A DNA stretch of 64,000 bases from Bifidobacterium asteroides (GCF_003202695.1 NZ_QGLL01000008.1:1-64000), one strand, 5' to 3'; positions 1 through 11,413 are shown, counted from the stretch's first letter. The notes: generated from the sequence alone by a model not told the origin. Numbers and translations: made by a program.

Positions 1-70
1 ACACTACGGCACCGCCATCAACTGGAACGAGTTCCACACACCAGTCAGATACCCCAACACCACACTCTGA
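1..70 (+). CDS. 3' end of an unidentified protein (partial)
   Basis: An open frame enters from the left edge (codons begin at base 2) and stops with TGA at 68-70. The visible peptide ends in ...NWNEFHTPVRYPNTTL. I do not recognise the family. The tail is followed by about 110 bases of non-coding DNA and then a tRNA gene, a setting often used by integrated elements, so a mobile-element gene is possible, but the 22 residues seen do not show this. It could also be a chance open frame. Confidence 0.3.
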   Translation, partial: HYGTAINWNEFHTPVRYPNTTL

Positions 71-186
71 CCAACACACAACCAAACCCACACACAGAAC
101 CTAAAACAACGCGTTTAGTTCCTATAGGCCCATTTTCGCCCATCGTGTCTAATCGTGTCTGAAAGGGAATGACCCGGATATTAAAT

Positions 187-216
187 AACCCTTGGAAGCT
201 AATGTTTCCAAGGGTT
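187..216 (-). terminator. Hairpin downstream of tRNA-Arg
   Basis: A perfect 11-bp inverted repeat (AACCCTTGGAA / TTCCAAGGGTT, arms 187-197 and 206-216) with an 8-base loop lies just 3' of the tRNA on the minus strand. It is followed on that strand by TATTTAATA, a short T-rich tail. This is the expected architecture of a rho-independent terminator for the tRNA transcript. Confidence 0.75.
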
Positions 217-221
217 TCTAG

Positions 222-295
222 TGCGCCAGACAGGATTCGAACCTGCAACCTGCTGATCCGTAGTCAGCTGCTCTAATCCGTTGGGCTACTGGCGC
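222..295 (-). tRNA. tRNA-Arg (anticodon ACG)
   Basis: The minus strand folds into a complete cloverleaf of 74 nt. The acceptor stem is GCGCCAG/CTGGCGC and the anticodon stem GCTGA/TCAGC encloses loop CTACGGA, giving anticodon ACG, which is normally edited to ICG and reads CGU/CGC/CGA. The T arm is GCAGG-TTCGAAT-CCTGT. The 3' CCA is not encoded. A promoter lies about 40 bases upstream and a hairpin terminator 5 bases downstream, so it is a single-gene transcription unit between tlyA and the left edge. Confidence 0.95.
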
Positions 296-335
296 ATGTC
301 ATCTTGACGAGGAACTCGTTTTTGACAACTCATTT

Positions 336-363
336 ATATTACCGCAACTGTGGATTCTGTCCA
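336..363 (-). promoter_or_regulatory. Promoter of tRNA-Arg
   Basis: On the minus strand a -35 box TGGACA (358-363) and a -10 box TAATAT (336-341) are separated by 16 bases. They lie between the tlyA stop and the tRNA and point at the tRNA, about 40 bases from its 5' end. Both boxes are near the sigma-70 consensus, as expected for a stable RNA gene. Confidence 0.6.
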
Positions 364-402
364 GTCTGGTGTGTCGCGCGGAAAGCGGGGAACCGCAGGG
401 CT

Positions 403-1212
403 TCAGACCGACTGTGGCCAAGACAGCCAAAGCAGATATTCCACGTTGCCATGAGCTCCGGTTATGGGCGATGGCATAGTGGCTCGTACAGCGAATCCAT
501 GCTCACGTGCACAGGCTAAGACGCGCTCCAGAGCCTCTTGCCTGCGGTCCTCGTCCGTCACAATGCCATGATGGCCCAGCAGGCTACGTCCGACCTCGAA
601 CTGAGGCTTGACCAGCAACAAGCAGTTAGCAGTAGGTGCCAGCAAGGCAGGGAGAACGGGAATGACATAGGTCAGCGAGATGAAGGACACATCAGAGACC
701 ACGTATTCCGGGCGATACGGCAGGTCGCCCGGCTGAACTTCGCGTATGTTGACACCGCTCATGTCAATCACCCTAGGATCAGCGGCAATCCGTTCCAGCA
801 ACTGTCCGTGGCCCACATCAAGGGCGATAACTCGCCTTGCACCATGTCTGAGCAGAACGTCAGTGAAACCACCCGTAGACGCCCCGATATCGAGGCAGAA
901 CCTGTCCTGCGGACCGGGCATTCCCTGCGCCGCAAAAGTCGTCAGGGCACCCTCCAGCTTCAGTGCTCCCCGGGAGGCATAGTCATCGCCCGGGTCCAGA
1001 AGAATCACATCGCCTGGCTGGACGCTCTGAGCAGGCCTTGAAGCCGGATGATCGTTGACCGCAACCCGGCCCTGTCGAATCAGTACCTGGGCTCTGGCCC
1101 GCGAATCCGTCAGCCCTTGCACAGACAGGATGCGGTCAAGCCGGTCGCGGGCAAGAGCCACGGTTCTTCTCCGACCAGCCCAAGCGCTGACGACCGTATC
1201 GTCATCGTTCAC
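403..1212 (-). CDS. tlyA: TlyA-family rRNA (ribose-2'-O) methyltransferase
   Basis: The 269-residue protein has an N-terminal S4 RNA-binding domain (about 22-85, with the RGALKL linker) followed by an FtsJ/RrmJ-type Rossmann methyltransferase. SAM motif I is DIGASTGGFTD near 108-118, then the VSDVSF motif and KPQFE. In mycobacteria TlyA methylates 16S and 23S rRNA and affects capreomycin sensitivity; the family includes haemolysin-annotated members. Length fits TlyA (about 265-275). The start is a GTG whose last bases overlap the TGA of the upstream small gene (GTGA), with GGGAGG close upstream, so translation is probably coupled. It is the last gene of the tyrS operon. Confidence 0.9.
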   Translation of the reverse strand: MNDDDTVVSAWAGRRRTVALARDRLDRILSVQGLTDSRARAQVLIRQGRVAVNDHPASRPAQSVQPGDVILLDPGDDYASRGALKLEGALTTFAAQGMPGPQDRFCLDIGASTGGFTDVLLRHGARRVIALDVGHGQLLERIAADPRVIDMSGVNIREVQPGDLPYRPEYVVSDVSFISLTYVIPVLPALLAPTANCLLLVKPQFEVGRSLLGHHGIVTDEDRRQEALERVLACAREHGFAVRATMPSPITGAHGNVEYLLWLSWPQSV

Positions 1213-1529
1213 TTGCCCTCCCGATTCAGGTCCTGCTGAAGCCCGGCCAGCACCTCGCCGAGCAACTCAACCTGTTGGGCATCGTCCAGATCGTCCAATT
1301 TCGCCAAATCAGGGAAACGCTCCAAAAGGGGGGCCATGGCTTGCTTATCCATGGGCTCTTCAGGTGCAGACGCAGTTGTATTCTCGTCTTCTGTCCGTGA
1401 GGGCCCTGCAGAATCCTCAGACTCAACAGGCTGCCGGATCTGGCCGGACTGCTCAGACAGCCTGTAGTCAATGGAACCTTGCGAAGATCCACTCGCTCCA
1501 AGCTGTCCTGACTTGACCTCTTCCGACAT
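1209..1529 (-). CDS. Small uncharacterised protein in tyrS operon
   Basis: This 106-residue protein has no domain I recognise. Residues 1-60 are rich in Ser, Gln and Glu and look disordered. The C-terminal 45 residues (MDKQAMAPLLERFPDLAKLD region and onwards) are predicted amphipathic helix, rich in Leu and Asp. The chosen ATG at 1527-1529 lies 5 bases after the HAD phosphatase stop; a longer frame from 1619 would overlap that gene by 85 bases and is not preferred. The stop overlaps the tlyA start. Tight spacing on both sides supports it as a real co-translated gene, possibly tied to ribosome or RNA function like its neighbours. Confidence 0.7.
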   Translation of the reverse strand: MSEEVKSGQLGASGSSQGSIDYRLSEQSGQIRQPVESEDSAGPSRTEDENTTASAPEEPMDKQAMAPLLERFPDLAKLDDLDDAQQVELLGEVLAGLQQDLNREGK

Positions 1530-1534
1530 GGGCG

Positions 1535-2599
1535 CTACGCCCCGACGACGAAGGCAGGCAGATCCAGCGAATCCATATCGCCACCACGATCCTGGTACTC
1601 CCAGAGCGCACAGGCGCATGCCCGCACAGCATCCAAGTCGTGCAGGGGGTCACCACCACCTTCAAGAGCACGGAGGGTGATATGCCCGTCATCATCCACC
1701 CTTGCGGTTTGGTCGCCGCAGTGCCAGATCTGGTCTGCCTCCTTGCTGGGCTGTGGTTGCGACTTGGCCAGGCCACGCAGGTCTTCAGCCAGATAGGTCG
1801 GCCGCCACTTGGCTGGCGCAGTCAGAATAGCGGGTGTTCGAGCCACACCCGTCAGGACGAGCATAGAGTCGTATCCGCCCCGGTTGGCTGCCTCGATGTC
1901 GGTGTCCAGACGATCCCCCACAGGCAGGCATCGGTCAATGTCCAGGATCTTCTTCTGGTCGCCGGCCAAGAGCTGCCGAGCCTCGTCGTACATGGCCGAT
2001 TCCGGCTTGCCGGCTGAGTCTTCCGGTTGCTTGCCAGTAGCCAGAATCACCGGTTGGAGCATGGCTCCGTTGCCGGGTGCCATACCGCCCTCTCGGGGAA
2101 GGGTCTGATCCTTGTTGGTGGTGAAGTAACGTGCACCGTTTTCGATGGCAAATGCGGCCTGAGCCAGGTCCTGCCAGCTCAGTTCAGGATACCAAGCTTG
2201 GATGACGGCCTCTGGCTGATCTGCAGCCTTGTCCACGGGCACCATCCCGTTGATGCGGATCTGCTCGCGCAAATGGTCTGAACCGATGACCAGCACCCGG
2301 GCGCCCTCCTGCAGGTATCGGCGCAACATTCGTGCTGCAACGACGGCGGAAGTAATGACCTGTCCATCGTCTAGGGCCAACCCAAATCCGCGCAGCTGAT
2401 CGGCCACCACATGGGGAAACCGGGATGCATTGTTGGTGGTATAGGCCATGCGCATGCCAAGCGTCTGGGCGCGGTCGATGCCCTCGGCCGCATGCTCGAC
2501 AGGGTCAGCGCCCCGGTAGACGACCCCGTCCAGATCCAGCAGAGCCAGACGGTAGATCTTTGCCGGGGCGTCTTCAGTTCCTTTGAGGAAGACAGTCAT
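1535..2599 (-). CDS. HAD-IIA family phosphatase (NagD/PNPase-like)
   Basis: The 354-residue protein carries the HAD nucleophile motif LLDLDGVVYRG (catalytic Asp22, general acid Asp24), motif II in TTNNASR, and the late acidic motif PVGDRLDTDIEAA. The large C2-type cap between them assigns it to subfamily IIA (NagD, p-nitrophenyl phosphatase, phosphoglycolate phosphatase-like). The natural substrate cannot be told from sequence. About 60 residues after the core form a C-terminal extension longer than in NagD (about 250). The ATG overlaps the stop of the preceding TPR gene (ATGA), so it is translationally coupled within the tyrS operon. Confidence 0.88.
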   Translation of the reverse strand: MTVFLKGTEDAPAKIYRLALLDLDGVVYRGADPVEHAAEGIDRAQTLGMRMAYTTNNASRFPHVVADQLRGFGLALDDGQVITSAVVAARMLRRYLQEGARVLVIGSDHLREQIRINGMVPVDKAADQPEAVIQAWYPELSWQDLAQAAFAIENGARYFTTNKDQTLPREGGMAPGNGAMLQPVILATGKQPEDSAGKPESAMYDEARQLLAGDQKKILDIDRCLPVGDRLDTDIEAANRGGYDSMLVLTGVARTPAILTAPAKWRPTYLAEDLRGLAKSQPQPSKEADQIWHCGDQTARVDDDGHITLRALEGGGDPLHDLDAVRACACALWEYQDRGGDMDSLDLPAFVVGA

Positions 2600-4716
2600 G
2601 ATTCGGCCTTGGCTTCATCAGACGTATCAGACCCCTTGACCTGCTCATCCTTGGACTCTTCATTTTCATGATCGGCAGTATCGGCTTCAGATTCTGCATC
2701 CTGGCCAGACAGATCACCACCGTCAGCAGCCGGTTCATCGGCAGCGGTCGTGTCGGTTTCGTCGCCAGCCTGGTCGCTTTGAGAGCCATCCGCCGAAGCT
2801 TCTGCATCAAAGCGAGAAGGCTCTCCCCCGGATTGCTCCAGAGCATCAGACGATTCCTGCATTCCGGATTCGGACATTAAGGATGAATCAGCTGGCTCAG
2901 TCGAATCAGCTGAATCAACTGTGTCAGTCGAGTCCGCTGAATCGTTCGAAGCTACTGATTCAGGAGATTCCTCAACCTTGCTGTCATCGACACCCTGTTC
3001 GGATGCGTCAGTGACATCAGACTCGGCATCTTCAGTCTCAGCCTCATCCGAGTCCTCCTCACCGCCATCCGGGTCGATGGAGAGATCCTCCATCATGGCC
3101 GGATCCAGGTGCTCCAGGTCGTAGTCGATCAGGATTTCCTCAGACTGTCCGTCCTTCTGGCCATCCTCGTCCTCATCCTCGTCGGCATACTCGGCTTCCA
3201 GCCGATCCAGCAGGGGTTCCAACTCCAGAGCCTCCTGGCTGCGACCAGCCTGTTCGAGGAAGTTCTGCTCGGCCTGCACGGCACGCATCCGGTAGTCACC
3301 GCTGAGCCCGCGGGCCTTGACCAGGGCCTGAACGGTCTCGATGGCCTTGTCCCACAAGCCCAGATCGCCCAGTGCTCCGGCATAAACCAGGAACATCTCC
3401 GCCTTGGACTCGCCTTGCAGCTGGCTGCCTTCCTCGGAGGTGGCCTCCTCAATGGCCTTGCGGGGATTGCCCAGACCACGCTCGCAGTCGGCGATGAAGG
3501 GCAGGTAATCGGAATAGCCGTTCATACGGTGTGCGGTGCGGAACTCCTTCAAGGCCAGCTTGTAGTCGCCCTGACGATAGGCCACCAGGGCCAGAGTCTC
3601 ACGGGCAAGATCGATCCGCGAAGCCTGCCGTGCAGCCCACTTGGCATGAGCCAGGGCCCCCTGGGGATCGGTCTCCTCCAGCGCGTAGGCGGCCAGGATG
3701 TGCAGGCCGATGTTCTCCGCGTGTTCCTTGCTCAGTCCGCGCAGGCGCAGGCGATCATCCTTGGAGAGCATGGACCATTCCAGGCCCTTGGGCATCTTGG
3801 GCTCGCCAGGCCGACGATCCGTGTAGGGGTTCTGCGAGGGGTAGGAGATGGTTCCGTCAGAGTTACGACGACCGCGGTCATATCCATTCTGGCGGTCACG
3901 CTGATAAGTTCCGCGGCGGTCATCACGGCGATGGTCGTCACGGCGACGGTCATCGCGACCATGCTGGCCCTGGAATCTGTCGCCATGGGAACGGTCGCTC
4001 CGATAGCCGCCTTGACGATGGTCGTCACGGGAACGGTCACCATAGGAACGGTTGCCATAGTGACGATCTCCATGTGAACGCTCCTGGCGTGGACGGTCAT
4101 CGCGGGAGCGGTTGTTCCATGGGCGATCCCCACCAGACCGCTCACCCTGCCTACGATCAAACCTCCGGTCGTCATCCCGACGACGGTTGCCACGGAAGCC
4201 CTGACCACGATCACGGTCACGGTCATGCCGCTGGTAACCATATCCCGACCGACCGCGGTCGTTGTCGTGGTCACGATGCCCGTATCCGCCATGACCGTTG
4301 GCATGGAAGTCGCGACGTGGACGGTCGCCATCCTGCCGACGGCCGTGGCGGTCGTCACGCCTGTCGAAATGGCGATCCCGGTCGGAATCCCTACGGAAGC
4401 CGCCGTGGCCATCCTGACGATCATGCCTGTATCCGCGATTGTCGCGGTCGAACCGCTCGTGCCCGCGTCCGCGGAAGGGCCGCTGTCCATTCCTGCCCTC
4501 GGAGCGACGCTCTTCGCCGCTCTCGCCGTCATGGTTGTGGAAGTTGCCGGAACGGTGACTTCCCGAACGATAGCCTCCGGAGCGGTATCCGCCCGAATGC
4601 GAACCGCCCTTGTGGAAGCCAGAAGAGCGACGGCCGCCCGACCGGAAGCCTCCTGGGCGCGAACCGCCCCGGCCCCGTCCGCGATCGCCCCGGGAATGAT
4701 TGTGTTCTTCTGCCAT
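2596..4716 (-). CDS. RGG-rich / TPR / acidic-tail protein
   Basis: The 706-residue protein has three compositional blocks. Residues 1 to about 300 are almost entirely Arg, Gly, Asp, His and Ser, with repeated RGG, RSGG, RRDDR and HGDR units. Residues about 310-500 form helical TPR-like repeats (for example ALAHAKWAARQASR and YKLALKEFRTAHRMNG). Residues about 510-706 are very acidic and Ser-rich. TPR proteins occur next to HAD phosphatases in bifidobacteria, but this N-terminal block resembles eukaryotic RGG RNA-binding regions. It starts 23 bases after tyrS with an AAGGACACTG-ATG ribosome site and overlaps the HAD gene by 4 bases. An RNA or ribosome role is inference from composition and neighbours (tyrS, tlyA). 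The gene is confidently real; its function is unknown. Confidence 0.8.
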   Translation of the reverse strand: MAEEHNHSRGDRGRGRGGSRPGGFRSGGRRSSGFHKGGSHSGGYRSGGYRSGSHRSGNFHNHDGESGEERRSEGRNGQRPFRGRGHERFDRDNRGYRHDRQDGHGGFRRDSDRDRHFDRRDDRHGRRQDGDRPRRDFHANGHGGYGHRDHDNDRGRSGYGYQRHDRDRDRGQGFRGNRRRDDDRRFDRRQGERSGGDRPWNNRSRDDRPRQERSHGDRHYGNRSYGDRSRDDHRQGGYRSDRSHGDRFQGQHGRDDRRRDDHRRDDRRGTYQRDRQNGYDRGRRNSDGTISYPSQNPYTDRRPGEPKMPKGLEWSMLSKDDRLRLRGLSKEHAENIGLHILAAYALEETDPQGALAHAKWAARQASRIDLARETLALVAYRQGDYKLALKEFRTAHRMNGYSDYLPFIADCERGLGNPRKAIEEATSEEGSQLQGESKAEMFLVYAGALGDLGLWDKAIETVQALVKARGLSGDYRMRAVQAEQNFLEQAGRSQEALELEPLLDRLEAEYADEDEDEDGQKDGQSEEILIDYDLEHLDPAMMEDLSIDPDGGEEDSDEAETEDAESDVTDASEQGVDDSKVEESPESVASNDSADSTDTVDSADSTEPADSSLMSESGMQESSDALEQSGGEPSRFDAEASADGSQSDQAGDETDTTAADEPAADGGDLSGQDAESEADTADHENEESKDEQVKGSDTSDEAKAES

Positions 4717-4739
4717 CAGTGTCCTTAATTCCTACGTTC

Positions 4740-6071
4740 CTACTTGCTGGCCCGACGCTCAAGTGCGCCCAGGGCCTTCTTTCCTCTGCGAACCAGGGCG
4801 AAGCGCCCATGCAGAAAGTCCTTGTTCTCCAAAACCTGATCCGGATCCTCGACCCGCCGGTTATTCAGGTAGAAGCCGCCCGATGCCACAGTCTTGCGCG
4901 CCTCGGAGACCGAACGGAAGAGTCCGGCCGCAACCCCGGCTTCCACCAGACGCTGGCCCTCGCTGGCTGCGGGCAGAGCTCGCCCGCCTTGGCCATCATC
5001 GACCTTGAGCCCGTCCAGAGCAGAATCCAGCACATCCTCGTCCAGCTCCTCCAGGGTCTTGCCGCGACCGAAGAGGGCACCCGAGGCATCAATGGCCCCT
5101 TGGGCGGCATGCTCGCCGTGCACATATGAGGTCACCTGCCAGGCCAGAACCTTCTGGGCCTCGCGCGCACCCGGATCCTGGGCGGTCCTCTCCTCCAGAC
5201 GCTCGATCTCGGCCTTGGGCAGGAAGGTGAAGGTCTTCAGCAGCTTGACCACCTGGTCATCAGGCTGGTTGAACCAGAACTGGTAGAAGCGATAGGGGCT
5301 GAACATGGTGGGATCCAGCCAGACCGCGTTGCCCTCGGACTTGCCGAACTTCTTGCCCTGGGAATCGGTGATCAATGGGCTGGTCATGACGTTGACGGAG
5401 GCATTGCGAACCTTGCGAATCAGGTCCAGGCCGCTGGTCAGGTTCCCCCACTGGTCGCTGCCGCCCAGCTGCAGGCTGCATCCGTAGCGGTCGAAGAGCT
5501 CCAGGAAGTCGTTGCCCTGAAGCACCTGGTAGCTGAACTCGGTAAAGGAGATGCCCTCGTCGGAGTCCAGACGGCGGGCAACCGTGTCCTTGGCCAGCAT
5601 GGTGCCCATGCGGAAGTTCTTGCCCACATCGCGCAGGAAGTCGATGGTGCTCATGGACCCGGTCCACTCATAATTATTGACGAATCGGACGGGGTTGTCC
5701 CCTTTGGTGTCCAGGAAGCGCCCGATCTGTCCACGCAGGCGCTCGGTCCACTCGGCCACGGTCTGTTTGGGGTTCAGGGTGCGTTCCCCCGACTGCCGAG
5801 GGTCGCCAATTAGTCCGGTGGCTCCGCCCACAACGGCGATGGGATGCAGACCGGCCGCCTGCAGGTGGCGCATGTTGAGCAGCTGGACCAGATTGCCTAC
5901 GTGCAGTGAGGGGGCTGTGGGGTCAAATCCGCAATAATAGGTCACCGAGGGGTCGGCCAGCACCTTCCTGAGCTCGGACTCGTCCGTGCACTGGGCAATG
6001 AGACCGCGCCACTTGAGTTCGTCGAAAAGCGAGTCGAAACCCGCCTGCCTGAAATCGGTGACCTGCGACAT
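4740..6071 (-). CDS. tyrS: Tyrosine-tRNA ligase
   Basis: Class I aminoacyl-tRNA synthetase of 443 residues, which charges tRNA-Tyr with tyrosine using ATP. The Tyr-binding [10 protein letters not shown] segment runs into the HIGH-type motif (HVGN), and the KMSKS-type motif appears as KFGKS in [12 protein letters not shown]-terminal S4 domain ends the protein ([15 protein letters not shown] region). Length and domain order match bacterial TyrRS. It is the first gene of a five-gene minus-strand operon running to tlyA. The start is preceded by AGGGAGTAG and a promoter about 35 bases further up. No T-box specifier or antiterminator sequence is seen in the leader. Confidence 0.97.
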   Translation of the reverse strand: MSQVTDFRQAGFDSLFDELKWRGLIAQCTDESELRKVLADPSVTYYCGFDPTAPSLHVGNLVQLLNMRHLQAAGLHPIAVVGGATGLIGDPRQSGERTLNPKQTVAEWTERLRGQIGRFLDTKGDNPVRFVNNYEWTGSMSTIDFLRDVGKNFRMGTMLAKDTVARRLDSDEGISFTEFSYQVLQGNDFLELFDRYGCSLQLGGSDQWGNLTSGLDLIRKVRNASVNVMTSPLITDSQGKKFGKSEGNAVWLDPTMFSPYRFYQFWFNQPDDQVVKLLKTFTFLPKAEIERLEERTAQDPGAREAQKVLAWQVTSYVHGEHAAQGAIDASGALFGRGKTLEELDEDVLDSALDGLKVDDGQGGRALPAASEGQRLVEAGVAAGLFRSVSEARKTVASGGFYLNNRRVEDPDQVLENKDFLHGRFALVRRGKKALGALERRASK

Positions 6072-6101
6072 GAGAGGCTACTCCCTATCGAAAATTTGAT
6101 G

Positions 6102-6131
6102 AATGTATGCTAAACTCTACTATTCTTGCAA
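6102..6131 (-). promoter_or_regulatory. Promoter of the tyrS operon
   Basis: On the minus strand TTGCAA (6126-6131) and TACATT (6102-6107) are spaced by 18 bases and give a transcription start about 25 bases before the tyrS ATG. The leader is therefore short, which argues against a T-box. Confidence 0.55.
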
Positions 6132-6253
6132 CAGATACCGACACGGCAGGGCCCTGAGCCGCTGCGGACAAGACCGCACCAAGCCGGAATTCCCGAGGAA
6201 TGAAGCTGGGTTGATTATTCATTGCGGATCAGCCGCTGTCGATTGACTATTGA

Positions 6254-6282
6254 TCGCTAACTGTCTCGCTAAGACAGAGCGA
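6254..6282 (-). terminator. Stem-loop between SGNH hydrolase and tyrS
   Basis: TCGCT-CTGTCT (6254-6258, 6261-6266) pairs with AGACAG-AGCGA (6272-6282), an 11-bp stem with a two-base bulge and a 5-base loop. It lies 38 bases after the SGNH hydrolase stop. There is no T-tract on either side, so it may be a weak or factor-assisted terminator or a 3' end-stabilising structure. The rest of 6132-6319 shows nothing I can assign. Confidence 0.35.
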
Positions 6283-6319
6283 CCAGAAGGAACCTTTCAG
6301 CGTAATCGCTGCATTCAAG

Positions 6320-7051
6320 TCAGGAATGCACAGACACAGACAACTGATCGATCAAGTCTTGGGGAATGTGGTCGACCACGCAGGCGGCCATGCGCCGATA
6401 TCCTTCAACCCCCGGATGGAAGTGGTCAATGCCCCAGAAGTCGGGCCGGTCAGTGCCAACGTCGTCGCGGGTGGCATCCACGAAAGGCACCGAGGCCTCT
6501 TGGCAGACCTGACGGCTGGTCTGCGTCTGACGGGCTATCCGACGCTCCACCTCGGCCCTGAGCGCCCGACCCAGGGCAGGATCCCGATAGAGCTGCCCAG
6601 AGCTCAGGACCAGCACCTGGCGGCCCTTGTCTTTAGCCAGCTCGATGCTGGCTGCCAGGTCATCCCGCCACTGCTCATCGGTGCGATTGGCCATGATGTC
6701 GTTGGATCCTGCACACAGGACCAGCAGATCAGGATGGTCCTGCAAAGCGGGCAGAAATCGGTAGCGTACCCTGCGGATGGTGGCCCCCAGCCGACCCTGG
6801 GTCGACCAGGATACCGGACGCCCCAACCGGGTGGCCAGGCAGGCGGCTATGTCAGGGACAAAGCCCTGGCTCTGGTCCTTCACCCCGCAGCCGACCGCCA
6901 TGGAGTCGCCCACCACCAGCATGGTCAGCGGCTCCAGGTCGTGGCCTCGGTCCGGAGGCGAGCACAACCCCTGACGTGAGCCGGGCGGCTCCTTGGCCAG
7001 AGTGATGTGCTGTTTGGCCCACCAGGCCTGGACCAGTGCCACCGGATTCAT
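6320..7051 (-). CDS. SGNH/GDSL-family hydrolase
   Basis: The 243-residue protein has the SGNH blocks in order: block I LVVGDSMAVG with nucleophile Ser50, block III AGSND with Asn117, and block V GIDHFHP with Asp209 and His212. It is therefore probably an active esterase, lipase or acyl/acetyl hydrolase. No signal peptide or membrane segment is seen, so a cytoplasmic site is likely. The first 40 residues precede the fold and the true start could be further in. It stands alone between argH and tyrS. The substrate is unknown; lysophospholipase or deacetylase-like roles are both possible. Confidence 0.88.
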   Translation of the reverse strand: MNPVALVQAWWAKQHITLAKEPPGSRQGLCSPPDRGHDLEPLTMLVVGDSMAVGCGVKDQSQGFVPDIAACLATRLGRPVSWSTQGRLGATIRRVRYRFLPALQDHPDLLVLCAGSNDIMANRTDEQWRDDLAASIELAKDKGRQVLVLSSGQLYRDPALGRALRAEVERRIARQTQTSRQVCQEASVPFVDATRDDVGTDRPDFWGIDHFHPGVEGYRRMAACVVDHIPQDLIDQLSVSVHS

Positions 7052-7144
7052 GTTCGCCGCCGCCTTTCGCTCTTTACCCTCCCTCTTGGGGAATTGCCGT
7101 TGGGCATTCTAACGCGGCCACCGGTCTGGCGGAAACCAGAAAGC

Positions 7145-9843
<2,699 letters not shown>

Positions 9844-9902
9844 GGCGATCCTCTTTCCTTGTAATTTGACACTTGCAAATATTCAGTTCGTGCTTTCAAC
9901 GA

Positions 9903-10439
9903 TCATCGTGTCCTGGCATCCTCCTGGCCGGAGACGATGGTCAGAAGCCAGTCAGCCCGGGATGAAGCCGCTTCATCGTCTGCAGCGATGATCAGAATCG
10001 TGTCGTCCCCGGCTATTGTGCCCAGAATCCCCTTGATGGGCTGGCGGTCCAGGGCGGAAGCCGCATACTGGGCGGCGCCGGCCGGGGTTCTGACCACTAG
10101 CAGGTTGCGGGCCCGTGCCACCGAAGTGATCAGTCCGGTCAGAATCTTGGCCAGGTAGGCATCGGTCTTGTTCTCCCCCTCGACCTCAGGCCCTTCGGCG
10201 GCAGCCGCCTCCATGGCCTGCTGGTCGGTGGTGGCGGGAATCCAGTAGGCCATGCTGCCGTCTGCATACCGCAGCTTGGTGGCATGCAGGTCGTCCAGGT
10301 CCCGGCTCAGGGTCGCCTGGGTCACCTCGATGCCTTGTTCAGCCAGCAGGGCCGACAGCTGCTGCTGGGAGTTGACCCGATGTCGGTTCAGGGCCTGGCG
10401 GATGGCATCCAGCCGGGCCACCTTGGTCGTCGGACGCAT
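9903..10439 (-). CDS. argR: Arginine repressor ArgR
   Basis: Arginine-dependent hexameric regulator of arginine genes. The 178-residue protein has an N-terminal winged helix-turn-helix (VARLDAIRQALNRH ... TQATLSRDLDDL), then a linker, then the C-terminal oligomerisation and arginine-binding domain with GTIAGDDTILII. The linker, EAAAAEGPEVEGENKTD, is longer than in E. coli. The ATG at 10437-10439 shares its A with the argF TGA (TGATG) and has AGGGGG eight bases upstream; a GTG two codons earlier is an alternative start but sits too close to that site. Position between argF and argG is usual in bifidobacteria and implies autoregulation. Confidence 0.95.
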   Translation of the reverse strand: MRPTTKVARLDAIRQALNRHRVNSQQQLSALLAEQGIEVTQATLSRDLDDLHATKLRYADGSMAYWIPATTDQQAMEAAAAEGPEVEGENKTDAYLAKILTGLITSVARARNLLVVRTPAGAAQYAASALDRQPIKGILGTIAGDDTILIIAADDEAASSRADWLLTIVSGQEDARTR

Positions 10440-11413
10440 CAGCACACCCCCTGCAGGAGGGATTCGTCACCCCGGGAGCGGGCCACCAGCCAGGTCATCA
10501 GAGCCTTCTGGGCGTGCAGCCGGTTTTCCGCCTCGTCCCAGACCACGGACTGTGGGCCGTCGATGACCTCGGCCGTCACCTCACGGCCCCTGTATGCGGG
10601 CAGGCAGTGCTGGAAGAGGGCATCCGGGCGGGCATGGGCCATAAGTTGAGTGTTGACCTGATAGGGCAGGAAGGGATGGGAGCGGATTTCGTACTGATCC
10701 TCCTCGCCCATGGAGACCCAGGTGTCAGTGAAGACGCAGTCAGCGTCCTCCACGGCCTGGACCGGATCCGTGGTGACCAGAATGGATCCGCCGTTTTCAG
10801 CGGCCAGGGTCCGTGCCTGTTCCACCAGGTTTGGATCGGGCAGGAAGCCGTTGGGTCCTGCAATACGCACATTCATGCCGGCTACTGCCCCGCCCAGCAG
10901 ATAGGAGTTGGCCATGTTATTGGCTGCGTCGCCCAGATAGGCGATGGTCATGCCGGCCAAGGCATCGACCCCGCCCCGGTGCTGGGCCAGGGTCAGGAAG
11001 TCGGCCAGAACCTGGCAGGGATGGAAGGAATCGGTCAGCGCGTTGATGACGGGCACAGTGGAATGGGCAGCCATGGTCTCCACCCGATCCTGGCCAAAGG
11101 TGCGCCAGACTATGGTGGACGTCATCCGTGTCAGCACGTTGGAGGTGTCCGCCACGGGCTCGCCACGGCCCAGCTGCGAGCCAGAGCTATCGATGACCAT
11201 GGGATAGCCGCCCAGCTGGGCCACACCCACGCAGAAGCTGGTTCTGGTGCGCGTGCTGGGCTTGTCGAAGATGATGGCCACGGCCTGAGGCCCCTGATAG
11301 GGCTGAGATAAATAGGGATTTGCCCTAAAAGCCATGCCCAGTCGGAGAACCTCCAACTGCTCCTCGTGGTTGAGGTCGTCGTCACGCAGCATGTGCCACA
11401 AACCGTTGTTCAT
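10439..11413 (-). CDS. argF: Ornithine carbamoyltransferase (anabolic)
   Basis: Transfers the carbamoyl group to ornithine, giving citrulline. The 324-residue protein has the carbamoyl phosphate motif KPSTRTRTSF, the HPCQVLAD motif and the ornithine-binding HCLPAYRG loop. The ATG at 11411-11413 has AGGGAGG six bases upstream and matches the family start, so the frame extending 17 codons further is not used. Presence inside an argCJBD-F-R-GH operon, with no arcA or arcC nearby, supports the biosynthetic role. The gap to argD is 47 bases. Confidence 0.97.
   Translation of the reverse strand: MNNGLWHMLRDDDLNHEEQLEVLRLGMAFRANPYLSQPYQGPQAVAIIFDKPSTRTRTSFCVGVAQLGGYPMVIDSSGSQLGRGEPVADTSNVLTRMTSTIVWRTFGQDRVETMAAHSTVPVINALTDSFHPCQVLADFLTLAQHRGGVDALAGMTIAYLGDAANNMANSYLLGGAVAGMNVRIAGPNGFLPDPNLVEQARTLAAENGGSILVTTDPVQAVEDADCVFTDTWVSMGEEDQYEIRSHPFLPYQVNTQLMAHARPDALFQHCLPAYRGREVTAEVIDGPQSVVWDEAENRLHAQKALMTWLVARSRGDESLLQGVC

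Noticed and set aside
4020-4700. A tandem DNA repeat or recent repeat expansion within the RGG block
   Set aside because: The coding repeats are degenerate at codon level, with no exact unit repeated in tandem, so it is treated as low-complexity coding sequence.
3531-5129. A 532-codon plus-strand frame opposite the RGG/TPR gene
   Set aside because: It arises from the repeated Arg/Gly/Asp/His codons read backwards and crosses into tyrS; no protein-like features.
6072-6319. A T-box riboswitch in the tyrS leader
   Set aside because: The promoter is only about 35 bases from the start codon, and no T-box consensus or antiterminator is present.
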